From the NCBI GenBank assembly GCA_024229515.1, contig JAAESI010000303.1, positions 1 through 64,000 of the forward strand: 64,000 nt of DNA. Direction: 5' to 3'. Shown here piece by piece: positions 51,698 to 60,248 of this stretch. Each line of letters begins with the position of its first letter. Position 1 is the first letter of the stretch. A model generated the notes under the pieces. It made no database searches, was not told the DNA's origin, and was given only the letters and a program-made list of their open reading frames with translations. A program made the position numbers and the translations under genes. Origin of the DNA: Pseudomonadota bacterium. Lineage in GTDB: Bacteria > Myxococcota_A > UBA796 > UBA9615.

Positions 51698-52714
51698 TCA
51701 GGCCTCCGAGCACTCCGGGGGAAGGTCCGCGGCGCTCACGGGGATCAACGGTTCGTTGGTGGCGGGTGCCAACTCGAACTCCTGCACGGTGGTGACGCAG
51801 GTCGGCAGACCGGCGGTTCCCTCGCTCGGATCGGCGCACGGTACGCAGATTCCGGTGCCGAAGAAAGAGGTGAAGACGTCGCACAGCTCGTCGGGGGCCA
51901 TGCCGAACTCCGCTTCGGAAGCGGCGAGGTCGATCCGGGCGAGGATCGAACCCGAATTGAACGCTGCTCCGCTGGCCCGCATCTCCGCCTGGAAGATGCC
52001 GCCCTCGACGATGGCGCCGAAGGGGGCGGGGAGCCGATCACCGGCCGCGAGGGGGGCGATGAGATGGCGCCGATCGAGCGTGGCGGGGAGGGCCCACTGC
52101 TCCGTCGGCTGGCACAGATCCTGGGTTGTCTCACCCACCTCGGTGAGGCCGACGGTGACGACACGTCCGCCGTCGAGGTCCGGCTCGCCGAGGTGGACCA
52201 GCAACTCGGGCAGTTCGTCCCCGGGGGTCAACGCGGACGCCAGGGGGGAGGACGGGACGCGGTAGGCGCCCTCGGCGGCGAGGTCGATCCGGTAGGTGGC
52301 GCTGCCGAGATCTTCGGGGTTCTCGCCGCGCTCGGGCATCGCGACTTCGATCGTCGCCTCGCCGATGCGCTCGCCGTCGTGCACGGTCACGTCCACCGCC
52401 AGCGTCGTCTCCTCGGGGGGCACGTCGGCGGGGAAGGCGACGGCGCAGCCGAAGGTCCCGGTCCAGGCGCCGAACAGCGGCACGTCGGCCGCCAATTCGA
52501 TAGACGTCGCGGGACACAGGGTGCAGATCTGGATCCAGCCGGGGGCGTCTTTGAGGCTGTCGGCGGTCACGCGGGTCAGCGAGAGCGGGGCGCCGTCGTC
52601 GGCGCAGGTGACCGGGGGAACGGGCTCGTTGGGATCGGGAGGCTCCGGCCCGACCGTCGGGCAACCGAGCAGCCCGAGGGCGAGTCCGCTGGCGAGGAGC
52701 TGCAAAGCCTTCAT
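51698..52714 (-). CDS. Hypothetical Cys-containing lipoprotein
   Basis: The product is 338 aa. The signal ends LALGLLGC (lipobox, Cys about 18), then an acidic/Pro-rich linker. The body is beta-rich with ten or more Cys residues (ICTLCPATS, GICVPCADPSEG, LPTCVTTV), suggesting disulfides or metal binding outside the cytoplasm. I recognise no family. Its stop is 7 bp upstream of the glutamate dehydrogenase start on the same strand, so the two could be co-transcribed, and it is divergent from the ferredoxin gene with a 34-bp gap. Confidence 0.78.
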   Translation of the reverse strand: MKALQLLASGLALGLLGCPTVGPEPPDPNEPVPPVTCADDGAPLSLTRVTADSLKDAPGWIQICTLCPATSIELAADVPLFGAWTGTFGCAVAFPADVPPEETTLAVDVTVHDGERIGEATIEVAMPERGENPEDLGSATYRIDLAAEGAYRVPSSPLASALTPGDELPELLVHLGEPDLDGGRVVTVGLTEVGETTQDLCQPTEQWALPATLDRRHLIAPLAAGDRLPAPFGAIVEGGIFQAEMRASGAAFNSGSILARIDLAASEAEFGMAPDELCDVFTSFFGTGICVPCADPSEGTAGLPTCVTTVQEFELAPATNEPLIPVSAADLPPECSEA

Positions 52715-52748
52715 GCGCGGCGGAGTCTACCCCGCTAATCTGCCGGGG

Positions 52749-53069
52749 GTGGCGGTGTACGAACACCATGTCTTCGTCTGTTTGAACGAGCGGGACGAGT
52801 CCGACGCGCGCGGCTGTTGCATGGCCGTGGGCGGGGGCGATGTCCACGCCTGGTTCAAGAAGGCGGGGAAGGAACGCAACTGGAAGGGGCGCATCCGGGT
52901 CAACAAGGCCGGCTGCCTCGATCAGTGTAACTTCGGGCCGACGGTTGTCGTGTATCCGGAGGGCGTCTGGTACTCGCCGACCACGCAGGAGGAGGTCCTG
53001 CAGATCTGCGACGAGCACCTCGAAGGAGGGTCTGTCGTCGAGGAGTTGAGAACACCCGGTCTCGTCTGA
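52749..53069 (+). CDS. Thioredoxin-like [2Fe-2S] ferredoxin
   Basis: The product is 106 aa from GTG 52749 (GTG 52755 is an alternative). The cysteine pattern FVC-x(11)-GCC followed by KAGCLDQCNFGP is that of thioredoxin-like 2Fe-2S ferredoxins, with the C-x3-C pair in CLDQC. It ends in a conserved region (VVVYPEGVWYSPTTQEEV). It probably carries electrons in the cytoplasm. A two-component-type regulator starts 10 bp downstream, so the two may be co-expressed. Confidence 0.92.
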   Translation: MAVYEHHVFVCLNERDESDARGCCMAVGGGDVHAWFKKAGKERNWKGRIRVNKAGCLDQCNFGPTVVVYPEGVWYSPTTQEEVLQICDEHLEGGSVVEELRTPGLV

Positions 53070-53079
53070 GGGGAAGGCG

Positions 53080-54717
53080 ATGCAGCGCATTCTGGTCGTC
53101 GAGGACGACCCGCACTTCGGGCGTCAGCTCGTGGACCTGTTCGGATTCCACGGCTACGACGTCGAACTCGCCGACCATGGGGCCGAGGCGCTCACACGAT
53201 TTCAAAAGGGTGGCGCGGACCTCATCGTCACCGACCTGATGCTGCCGCAGATGAGCGGCGTCGACTTCGTGAAGCGGCTGCGCAACGGCGGCGGCGAAGG
53301 CGGCGAGGTGCCGGTCATCATGATGTCGGCCATCTACAAGAACCCGAAGATGTTCGAGAGCGAGCTGCGTTCGCTGAACGTCCTGGAGTTCCTCGCCAAG
53401 CCCTTCTCCCTCATCGATCTGGGCCGGAAGGTCGACGCGATCCTCGACGAGAAGGTGGCGGCCGACCTGTCGGACGCGGACGTGACGAAGACCGGCTCGT
53501 GGCGAGTCGAGGAGATCGGGGGGATGCTGGGCGAAGGGGAGCTGGGCTTCCCAACGATCGGCTCGTTCGACCGCCGCAAGCTCCTCGAGATCCTGATCGA
53601 CGTCTTCAAGTACCACGCAGCTGGCCGGTTGACCCTGCGGCAGGGCAAGAGCGAGCGGCGCATCTACTTCCTCAACGGCTACCCCGTGTGGGCGCGATCC
53701 GAGGACGAGGCGGAGCTTCTGGGCGAGGTGCTGGTCAAGCTCGATCTGATCACCGCGCAGCAGAAGGAGGCCTGCCTCGCGCTGGCGGAGCGCGACGGGA
53801 TCATGTTCCGCGACGCCGTGATTCGGGCCGGTCACCTGGACGAAGGGCGGCTGTTCCGCGCGGAGCGGGAGCGCGTCCATCGCATCGTGGTGCAGACCTT
53901 CGAGTGGGCCGCCGGCGAGTACGAGTTCACCCGCCGCGACGACTTCGTGGACCGCGTGGGGGTGTTCGAGGTGAACCCCGTGGTCTGCTTCGTGGAGGCC
54001 GTACGTCGCTTCCTGTCGGTCAACGAGCTCGCCGCCGACATCGAGCCGCGGAACTCGGAGCTTCTCGTCGAGGGGTCTCACTACCGTCGCCTCGTGGGCT
54101 ACCTGAAGCTTCCTGTGGAGGTCGGCGCGCTGCTGGAGTGCATGGCCGGCGATACGAGCGTAGGCACGCTGTTCCAGCGGTTCTGCATGGCCCGTGAGGC
54201 GTTGATCAAGAACCTCTGGATCATGTTCAGCCTGGGCATCGCGGACACCATCGCGGGGCCGGAGCAGCCGACCCGGGAGACCCCCGTGGTCGACGCCGAG
54301 GAGCCCGCAGAGGCAACCCACCACGAGACGGGGTTCATGCCCAGCCTCGCCGAGTTCGAGCTGGACATGGACCTGCTGGACGACGAGGACCAGGGCCACG
54401 AGCCGGAGATCAGCGACTACGCGCGGTCGATCGTCACGGACTACGTCGTGATGATGGCCGGCACCTACTACGACGTGCTCGGTCTGACTCCGGAAGCCGA
54501 GCCGGTGGACGTCGACCGGGCCTGGCTGCGGGCGCGGGGACGGTTCGACGTGCGGAAGCTGGAGGCGGGGGATCCGTCCGAGGTTCGGGAGAAGGCCAAG
54601 ACCCTCATGGACCGGGCCGAGACCGCCTGGCGCACCCTCCGGGATCGCGTCTCCAAGGCCGAGTACGACCGCAGCTTGAGCTCGCTCGACTCGGGGGACT
54701 TCGTGAAGCCGGGGTGA
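53080..54717 (+). CDS. Response regulator with PATAN (DUF4388) and J-like domains
   Basis: The product is 545 aa. Receiver domain at 1-125: acidic pair in VVEDD, phospho-acceptor Asp52 in IVTDLMLPQMSG, Lys in LAKPFS. A PATAN/DUF4388 region (about 165-390) contains ILIDVFKYHAAGRLTLRQGKSERRIYFLNGYPVWARS. An acidic linker precedes a DnaJ-like C-terminal domain (YYDVLGLTPEAEPVDVDRAW to EYDRSLSSL) that lacks the HPD tripeptide. PATAN proteins occur in gliding and social-motility regulation in deltaproteobacteria and Cyanobacteria. The partner kinase is not identified here. Confidence 0.93.
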   Translation: MQRILVVEDDPHFGRQLVDLFGFHGYDVELADHGAEALTRFQKGGADLIVTDLMLPQMSGVDFVKRLRNGGGEGGEVPVIMMSAIYKNPKMFESELRSLNVLEFLAKPFSLIDLGRKVDAILDEKVAADLSDADVTKTGSWRVEEIGGMLGEGELGFPTIGSFDRRKLLEILIDVFKYHAAGRLTLRQGKSERRIYFLNGYPVWARSEDEAELLGEVLVKLDLITAQQKEACLALAERDGIMFRDAVIRAGHLDEGRLFRAERERVHRIVVQTFEWAAGEYEFTRRDDFVDRVGVFEVNPVVCFVEAVRRFLSVNELAADIEPRNSELLVEGSHYRRLVGYLKLPVEVGALLECMAGDTSVGTLFQRFCMAREALIKNLWIMFSLGIADTIAGPEQPTRETPVVDAEEPAEATHHETGFMPSLAEFELDMDLLDDEDQGHEPEISDYARSIVTDYVVMMAGTYYDVLGLTPEAEPVDVDRAWLRARGRFDVRKLEAGDPSEVREKAKTLMDRAETAWRTLRDRVSKAEYDRSLSSLDSGDFVKPG

Positions 54718-54730
54718 TACCTTCCTGGCA

Positions 54731-55408
54731 GTGCACCGGCTCCCTCTAGCCCTTCTCCTCCTCGTTTTGACCGCCTCTTTGCTCCCCGCCGGGGCCGCAC
54801 AGGCCGGCTCGGTTCAGGGCGGATCGCTGAACGCGCCGGGCGAGAAGTCGCACAACATCGCCGCTGGCTTCCCGGAGATTTGGTACGTCTGGGAGGGCTA
54901 CACCAAGGAGAAGTTCGCCCTGGGCGCGCGCGTCGGGCTGCAGGTCTGGCCGCTGTCGATCAGCATCGGCCTGAACGCCCGCATCTCCCTGCGTGAGGAG
55001 GGCCGCGTCGCCGTCGCCCTGCTGGTGGTGCCGTCCTTCAACGTCGCCGGCTTCGGGGGCACGCGAGCCACCTACGTGAGCAACTTCGGCTTCGGGCGGT
55101 CGCGCACCTTCCGCGCGAGCCTGGGGCCGGGCGTCAACGTCGGCCTGCTCGCCTCGATCGACGTCTCCCCCGTGTTCGCGCTGAACTTCAGCCTCGAGAA
55201 CCCGGTCGCGGTGTGGGTCTGGACCGCTCCCGCGGCGTGGTGGATCGAGTGGCCGATCTTGCTGACGGCGGGGGCCGAGTACGAGGTCGGCTACTCGACG
55301 TCGCTGTACGGCCGCCTCGGCGCCGGCCCGGCCATCGCGTTCGCGGGCCGCAGTCAGCTCCTGGGCGTCGCCTGGCACGCCTACTTCGGGGTGCAGATCC
55401 GCTACTGA
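54731..55408 (+). CDS. Predicted outer-membrane-like beta protein
   Basis: The product is 225 aa from GTG 54731, 13 bp after the response regulator. The signal is LALLLLVLTASLLPAGAAQA. The rest alternates aromatic/hydrophobic strands (KFALGARVGLQVWPLSISIGLNARI, VFALNFSLENPVAVWVW) and ends in an aromatic Tyr (YFGVQIRY), as barrel proteins often do. No family is recognised. Its stop codon overlaps that of the convergent SGNH gene. Confidence 0.75.
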   Translation: MHRLPLALLLLVLTASLLPAGAAQAGSVQGGSLNAPGEKSHNIAAGFPEIWYVWEGYTKEKFALGARVGLQVWPLSISIGLNARISLREEGRVAVALLVVPSFNVAGFGGTRATYVSNFGFGRSRTFRASLGPGVNVGLLASIDVSPVFALNFSLENPVAVWVWTAPAAWWIEWPILLTAGAEYEVGYSTSLYGRLGAGPAIAFAGRSQLLGVAWHAYFGVQIRY

Positions 55409-57240
55409 GCGAGCTGCTCCAGCAGGGTCAGCTCAGCCTTGAACTCCGCGTTGGCGGGGTCGCACTCGGTCGCCTGCTTCGCCGCCGCCAAAGCACCCGC
55501 GCGATCGCCGACGAGCCGCAGTCCGTGGGCCTTGTTGCCGTGGGCGAGGCACAGCGTCATGTCCATGCGCACCGCCTGGTCCCAGGCCTCCACCGCCTCG
55601 GCGATCTCGTAGCCGTAGAAGCGCCCGTTGCCGGCCCACAGCCAGTCCATGGCGGTGGCGTCGGGGGCGTCGATGGCGGTCTCCTGCGCGTCGCGGATGT
55701 TGGTCCAGTCGCCCTGGAAGTCGGCGATGTACTCAGGCGTCTGCCCGGGCCGCCAGGTCAGTCCCGTCCACTCGCTCAGCCGGGGGTCCGCGGCCCTCCG
55801 GTTCTGCAGGTCCTTGAAGCCGGTTTCGGCCTCGGCGTCGATCGTGTCGCGGCCCGAGGCGGTCAGGATCCCCTCGTCGAGGATGAGCTTGGAGACCTCG
55901 CCGGCGATGAGCCAGTTGGCCGCCACCGACGGATGGCAGTGGTCGTAGACGAGGTCGTAGGTGATGAGGCCGCCGTCGCTGCGGGCCCGGAACAGGGCCT
56001 CGACGTCGATGACGCCGGCGACGCCGGGCCGGCCCTCGAAGGCGAGGATCGCGTCGGTGACGTCGGGGACCACGCGGTTGGGGTACTCGGCCCACCGGCG
56101 GGCCTCGATGAGGTGTTCGACCGCTTCGGGGCGCTGGCCGCGTGCCTCCAGTGCGTTGGCGAGGGCGTAGTGGGCGCGCGGATCGTCGGGGTGGAGCTTC
56201 AGGCAGGCGCGCGCGCCGGTGACGCCCTCGTCGCTGCCACGGGTCCGGTCGGCCTCCTCGAGGCAAGCGACGAAGGTCTGCTCCTCGTCCTCGGCGTAGG
56301 GGAACCAGGCCGGGTCGTGGTTGTCGTTGGGGGCCGGGTTCATGACGATCACGGGCGCGCCCGCGTGCCGGGCCTGGTCGACGACCTGGCCGATGTTGTG
56401 GGTGTAGGTGCGGGCCGCGTAGCCCCGCTCCAGGGGGCCGATGCGGGCGCGCTTGTGGCGCTCGATCGGGTTCATGTCGTCCAGCCGCATGGCCGGCGTG
56501 ACGGCGACCGGGTCCAGCCCCGGGGCCAGCGCCGCGAGCTCTTCCTCGTGGCCTCCGACGATGCCTTGCTCGTCCGCCTGCTGGAAATCGGGGGGGTCTG
56601 CGGAGCCCAGCTCGGGGACCTCCGCTTTGCCGGTGAGGTGGCGCAGCGCGGTGTAGAGCCGGAAGCCCTGGAGGCGCTGGTTCCAGAGCAGGACCTTGGT
56701 GTAGCGCCGGTGCTCGCCCGGCGGCATGTAGGTCTTCCACGACGACAGCTCGAGGAGCTCGTTGTGGCCCGAGTAGACGAGCACGAGATCCCACTCGCCG
56801 AGCTCGAAGAGCTGCTTGGCGGCCCAGGCGATCTGCTGCGAGGACCACGCGATGGTCCCCATGTTCACGATCTGGATCTCCTGCCCCTGCACCCGCCGCT
56901 GGAGCATCTGCTCGAGCCGGTGGGGGAACGAGCCGGGCTCCAGCACGCCGTAGCCGTGGGCCGCGCTTCCGCCGAAGACGGCGACGCGGAACGTGTCGTC
57001 GGCCTTGTTCGTCGCGAAGGGGTGGAAGTGGTGGGCCTGGCCCGCCCGCTGGTAGGTCACCGGCGGTTCGTCGAGCGTGTTGGTGTGCCACAGGGGCGGC
57101 AGCAGGATGTGATCGCTGAACCAGGTGACCGTGCGGTTGGGGCTCGCGTCGACGCCGGCGGCGCGCAGAACCAGCTCCGCCCCCCCGAGGGTCAGCAGGG
57201 TGGCGATGAGGGCGAAGGCGGCCTTTCGGCCGAGGGTCAG
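55402..57240 (-). CDS. SGNH/GDSL-hydrolase-like protein with TPR region, probable CTG start
   Basis: The product is 612 aa if read from CTG 57240. A membrane helix (FALIATLLTLGGAELVL) at the N-terminus precedes an SGNH core: VFGGSAAHGYG (catalytic Ser block), IVNMGTIAWSS, YSGHNELL (oxyanion Gly/His-Asn) and a late DHCHPS that supplies the Asp-His pair. TPR-like helices follow in the second half (HYALANALEARGQRPEAVEHLIEA, AKQATECDPANAEF). No ATG, GTG or TTG is in frame near the natural N-terminus. CTG 57240 overlaps the glycosyltransferase stop as CTGA. SGNH enzymes often acylate or deacylate surface glycans; that role is inferred. Confidence 0.82.
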   Translation of the reverse strand: MTLGRKAAFALIATLLTLGGAELVLRAAGVDASPNRTVTWFSDHILLPPLWHTNTLDEPPVTYQRAGQAHHFHPFATNKADDTFRVAVFGGSAAHGYGVLEPGSFPHRLEQMLQRRVQGQEIQIVNMGTIAWSSQQIAWAAKQLFELGEWDLVLVYSGHNELLELSSWKTYMPPGEHRRYTKVLLWNQRLQGFRLYTALRHLTGKAEVPELGSADPPDFQQADEQGIVGGHEEELAALAPGLDPVAVTPAMRLDDMNPIERHKRARIGPLERGYAARTYTHNIGQVVDQARHAGAPVIVMNPAPNDNHDPAWFPYAEDEEQTFVACLEEADRTRGSDEGVTGARACLKLHPDDPRAHYALANALEARGQRPEAVEHLIEARRWAEYPNRVVPDVTDAILAFEGRPGVAGVIDVEALFRARSDGGLITYDLVYDHCHPSVAANWLIAGEVSKLILDEGILTASGRDTIDAEAETGFKDLQNRRAADPRLSEWTGLTWRPGQTPEYIADFQGDWTNIRDAQETAIDAPDATAMDWLWAGNGRFYGYEIAEAVEAWDQAVRMDMTLCLAHGNKAHGLRLVGDRAGALAAAKQATECDPANAEFKAELTLLEQLAQ

Positions 57241-58283
57241 CTCACGTGGTTGTCGTTCGGTGATGCCGGAATCGTAGCCAACCCTGCGACGGCTAGCGCG
57301 GGGAGCCCCATTTCGGCCAACTGCGCCTCGATGATGACGCGTGCCCCGGGGCTCCCGACGGCGACGAGCACGAGGTCGGGGCGGGCGGCCGGGAGCTGGG
57401 CGGGGCGGATGACGGGGATGCCCTGGCGCTCGGTGACGGCGGGGTCGATGTCCACGACGGCGACGGGTCCGAGGGCGCGGATCCAGGGCTTGCCGTGCTT
57501 CTTGGCCCCCCACACGGCGACGCGTTCGGCGGTGTTCGTCGCACCGAAGTGCTCGAGCTTGGTGCGGAAGAAGGCGTCGCGTCGGTAGCGGGGATCGGTG
57601 CGGGTGACGCGGTCGGAGCGGTCGCGCCACTTGAGCAGCCGGCGGGGGAGCTTGTGGAAGCGGGCCCCGGCGCGGCGCATGCGCAGCCAGACGTCGTAGT
57701 CCTCGGGGAAGTCGCCGGGACGGCAGTCCAGCAGCGCGGATCGGCGGACCATCGCGGCGGGGTTGCAGACGGGGCTGTCCACGAGGAACTCCCGGTCGAA
57801 GTCGTCGTCCGTGTGGATGGAGTCGAGCCACCGTTCGAACCGGGCCATGCCACCGGGGAGGGGGGCGTCGTCGCGAAAGCAGGTGACGCGGGAGTCGACG
57901 ACGTCCACGTCGGGGTTCGCGTCCAGGAACCCAACCTGCTCGGCGAAGCGCTCGGGGTGGCACACGTCATCGCCATCGAAGCGGGCCACGAGCGGGGTGT
58001 CGGCGTCCCGGACGGCGCGGTTGATGGCCTCGACGAGCCCGACCCGACCGGGGCGGATCAGCCGGATCCGGGGGTCGCGTCCTTCGATGAGCGCGGCGGT
58101 CGCATCGGACGATCCGTCGTCGACGATCGTGGCGATCCATCGATCGAACGTCTGAGCCAGGAGGGAGTCGATCGCCTCGCCGATCCAGGGTTCGACGTCC
58201 CGGACGGCCATGGCGACGTGGACGAGGGGGTCAGTCGAGTTCGATCCCCTGCACGCGGCGGGTGCGCTCCTCTTCGAGCTCAC
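57237..58283 (-). CDS. Family 2 glycosyltransferase with C-terminal Rossmann-like domain
   Basis: The product is 348 aa from GTG 58283, which has AGGAG upstream, though it overlaps the preceding gene by 53 bp. PLVHVAMAVRDVEPWIGEAIDSLL and IVDDGSSD are the GT2 nucleotide-sugar-binding start; ARFDGDD is the DxD metal site; FPEDYDVWLRMRRAG supplies the catalytic base region. The C-terminus (VAVWGAKKHGKPWIRAL, VVDIDP) looks like a Rossmann-type nucleotide-binding unit. It probably transfers a sugar onto a lipid or glycan acceptor. It is embedded in the coupled glycan operon. Confidence 0.92.
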   Translation of the reverse strand: MSSKRSAPAACRGSNSTDPLVHVAMAVRDVEPWIGEAIDSLLAQTFDRWIATIVDDGSSDATAALIEGRDPRIRLIRPGRVGLVEAINRAVRDADTPLVARFDGDDVCHPERFAEQVGFLDANPDVDVVDSRVTCFRDDAPLPGGMARFERWLDSIHTDDDFDREFLVDSPVCNPAAMVRRSALLDCRPGDFPEDYDVWLRMRRAGARFHKLPRRLLKWRDRSDRVTRTDPRYRRDAFFRTKLEHFGATNTAERVAVWGAKKHGKPWIRALGPVAVVDIDPAVTERQGIPVIRPAQLPAARPDLVLVAVGSPGARVIIEAQLAEMGLPALAVAGLATIPASPNDNHVS

Positions 58284-58866
58284 GCTGCTCCTGGGCGCGG
58301 CGAGCGTCTTCGAGGACGCGGCTGTGGCGGATCAGAAGCCAACTCTTGTCCGCGTCCTGGAACTTGAGGACCTGGATCGTGAAGGGGTCTTCCCAGGTCC
58401 ACCACTCGCTCTGGATGATGTCCCGCTGCTGCCGGGTGCTCTTGGGGGCGAGGATGAACTCGTGCTTGCCCTCGCCGTAGTGGCGCTGGAATTTGCCGAC
58501 CAGGTCACGCCCCTCCTTCCGGGTGAAGGGGCCCTCGTAGTGGATGTGCACCTCGACGAGGCGGCCGTCCCAGAACTTCCACTTCACGACCTCCTTGAGG
58601 TCGGTCTCGCCGGGCTGCGGGGTGTCGATCAGCCAGGAGACGTGCGGGTTGGCCGCGTTCATGGGCTCCATGCCGCGTTCGCGAATGCCCATGACGATCT
58701 CGGGGCTCGCGCTCCAGACCACGCTCTTGTAGCCGGGGGGGAGCTCCGCATCGCCGCCCTCGCCGGGGGCGGGAGACTTGATCTCGGGCACCTGCTGGGC
58801 GACCGCAGGGACGGCGGCGAGGAGGAGCAAGACGAGGGCAAAGCGCTGCATCGGTCGGCGAATCAT
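58231..58866 (-). CDS. Exported protein of unknown function
   Basis: The product is 211 aa from ATG 58866, which overlaps the cupin stop as ATGA. The signal is MQRFALVLLLLAAVPAVAQQ; if ATG 58851 is used only five residues are lost. The mature part is mixed alpha/beta with PPGYKSVVWSASPEIVMGI, VKWKFWDGRLVEVHIHYEG and a charged C-terminal helix (RRAQEQRELEEERTRR). No family is recognised. Its place inside the glycan operon suggests a periplasmic helper. Confidence 0.78.
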   Translation of the reverse strand: MIRRPMQRFALVLLLLAAVPAVAQQVPEIKSPAPGEGGDAELPPGYKSVVWSASPEIVMGIRERGMEPMNAANPHVSWLIDTPQPGETDLKEVVKWKFWDGRLVEVHIHYEGPFTRKEGRDLVGKFQRHYGEGKHEFILAPKSTRQQRDIIQSEWWTWEDPFTIQVLKFQDADKSWLLIRHSRVLEDARRAQEQRELEEERTRRVQGIELD

Positions 58867-59291
58867 ACGCGAGTGACTCCAGCGGTTCGGCACGGGATGA
58901 CATCGGCGGGGTCGTACTCCCCGGTCGCCCAGGCGACGGCGGTGAGCGGGCCGGGCCCCTCGTTGACGAGGCAGTGGGCCAATCCGGCGGGCACCCGGAC
59001 CGTGCGCGGCACCGCCGCGTCCAACGAGATCGACCGTCGCGCGTCGGCAGTCGGGTCGAGGAGTTCGAGGGTGCATCGCCCTTCCACGACACTGAACCAC
59101 TCGTCCATCGTCCGGTGAAGGTGATCGCCACGGCGTCCGCCGGGCGCGTCCGATCGCACGATGTAGAGCTCGCCGAAGCGCACCCCGGGGGGGAGCTGGG
59201 ACGCGCCGAGGGCGACGTGCAGCCAGCCCCGATCATCGCTGCGGCGGCGTCCGGGGACGATCTGCACGAGGTCCAGGAGGGAGGAGGTCAC
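58863..59291 (-). CDS. Cupin/WxcM-like sugar-isomerase-family protein
   Basis: The product is 142 aa from GTG 59291 (GTGA overlap with the SDR stop). The cupin pattern GRRGDHLHRTMDEWFSVVEGRCTLELLD carries the HxH and Glu-type metal/substrate positions, followed by VRVPAGLAHCLVNEG. This resembles FdtA/QdtA-type dTDP-keto-sugar 3,4-isomerases and RmlC-like proteins. It probably acts on a nucleotide-sugar made by the adjacent epimerase. Confidence 0.82.
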   Translation of the reverse strand: MTSSLLDLVQIVPGRRRSDDRGWLHVALGASQLPPGVRFGELYIVRSDAPGGRRGDHLHRTMDEWFSVVEGRCTLELLDPTADARRSISLDAAVPRTVRVPAGLAHCLVNEGPGPLTAVAWATGEYDPADVIPCRTAGVTRV

Positions 59292-60232
59292 GCGGTCTCC
59301 GAGGCGGCGGCGGCCCGGTGGGCGTCGATGGTGCGTCGAAGGCCTTCGGCCAGGTCGATGCGGGGGGTGTGGCCGAGCACGTCACGGCACCGCGTCGTGT
59401 CGGCGAAGAAGCGGGGGACCTCGCCCCCGCGGTGCGGCAGCGCGCCGGGGCGAAGCAGGCCATCGGGGGCCTCGGCGATCTCGAAGATGAGGCTCGCGAT
59501 GTCGACGACCCGGCGCTCGTCGCCGCCCGCGACGTTGATGATCGTGCCTTCGAGGGCAGGGACCCCGGCGATGCGGAGCAGGCCCATGGCGGTGTCGTCG
59601 ACGTAGTTGAGCTCGCGCGTCTGCAGGCCCGCGGTCATGGGGAAGGGCACGCCCGCGAGCGCCGCGCCGATGGCGGCGGGTACGAGCATGGGGCGGTTCT
59701 GGCCCGGGCCGTAGGTGAGGAACGGGCGGGCAACGACGACGCGCACCCGGGGGTCGTCGGCGGCGAGTCGGAGGAGCGTTCGGGTCGCTTCCAGCTTGAA
59801 CCGGGAGTAGGGGGAGACCGGCTCGCTGGGCTCGTCGCTTTCGGCGAAGGGGGCCTCGATGGTGCCGTACTCCTCGCAGGTGCCGACCTGGACGAGGAGG
59901 GGGCGGAGGCCGGTCGCGGCGGCGGCGGCGTGCACGGCGAGGGCGCCGTCCAGAAGGGTCGTCCGCATGAGCTCGGCGAGGGCGGGATTGCGGGCGACGT
60001 TGACGGGGGCGGCGAGGTTGTAGAGCAGGGCCGGCGCGGCGTCCGCGATGGAGGCGGTGACGGCGTCGGCGTCGGCGATGTCGCCGTCAAACAGCACGGG
60101 GCGGGCGCCGTGGAGGCGGAGCGCTTCGACGAGGCGGGTGCCGATGAACCCGTGGCCTCCGGAGACCCAGACGGTGGCGTCGGTCAGCGTCGCGACGGCG
60201 CGGTCATCGACGACGAGGGCGGAGGCGGTCAC
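59288..60232 (-). CDS. NAD-dependent sugar epimerase/dehydratase (extended SDR)
   Basis: The product is 314 aa from GTG 60232. VWVSGGHGFIGTRLVEALRLHG is the GxxGxxG coenzyme loop; DGDIADADAV carries the second Asp; VGTCEEYG (Ser/Thr site) and SPYSRFKLEATR (YxxxK: Tyr and Lys) form the active site. RPFLTYGPGQ and LNYVDDTAMGLL are typical of the GalE/RmlB-like class. It likely remodels a nucleotide-sugar for the downstream glycosyltransferase. It starts 16 bp after the acyltransferase stop. Confidence 0.92.
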   Translation of the reverse strand: MTASALVVDDRAVATLTDATVWVSGGHGFIGTRLVEALRLHGARPVLFDGDIADADAVTASIADAAPALLYNLAAPVNVARNPALAELMRTTLLDGALAVHAAAAATGLRPLLVQVGTCEEYGTIEAPFAESDEPSEPVSPYSRFKLEATRTLLRLAADDPRVRVVVARPFLTYGPGQNRPMLVPAAIGAALAGVPFPMTAGLQTRELNYVDDTAMGLLRIAGVPALEGTIINVAGGDERRVVDIASLIFEIAEAPDGLLRPGALPHRGGEVPRFFADTTRCRDVLGHTPRIDLAEGLRRTIDAHRAAAASETA

Positions 60233-60248
60233 CCCCGAAGCATAGCCA

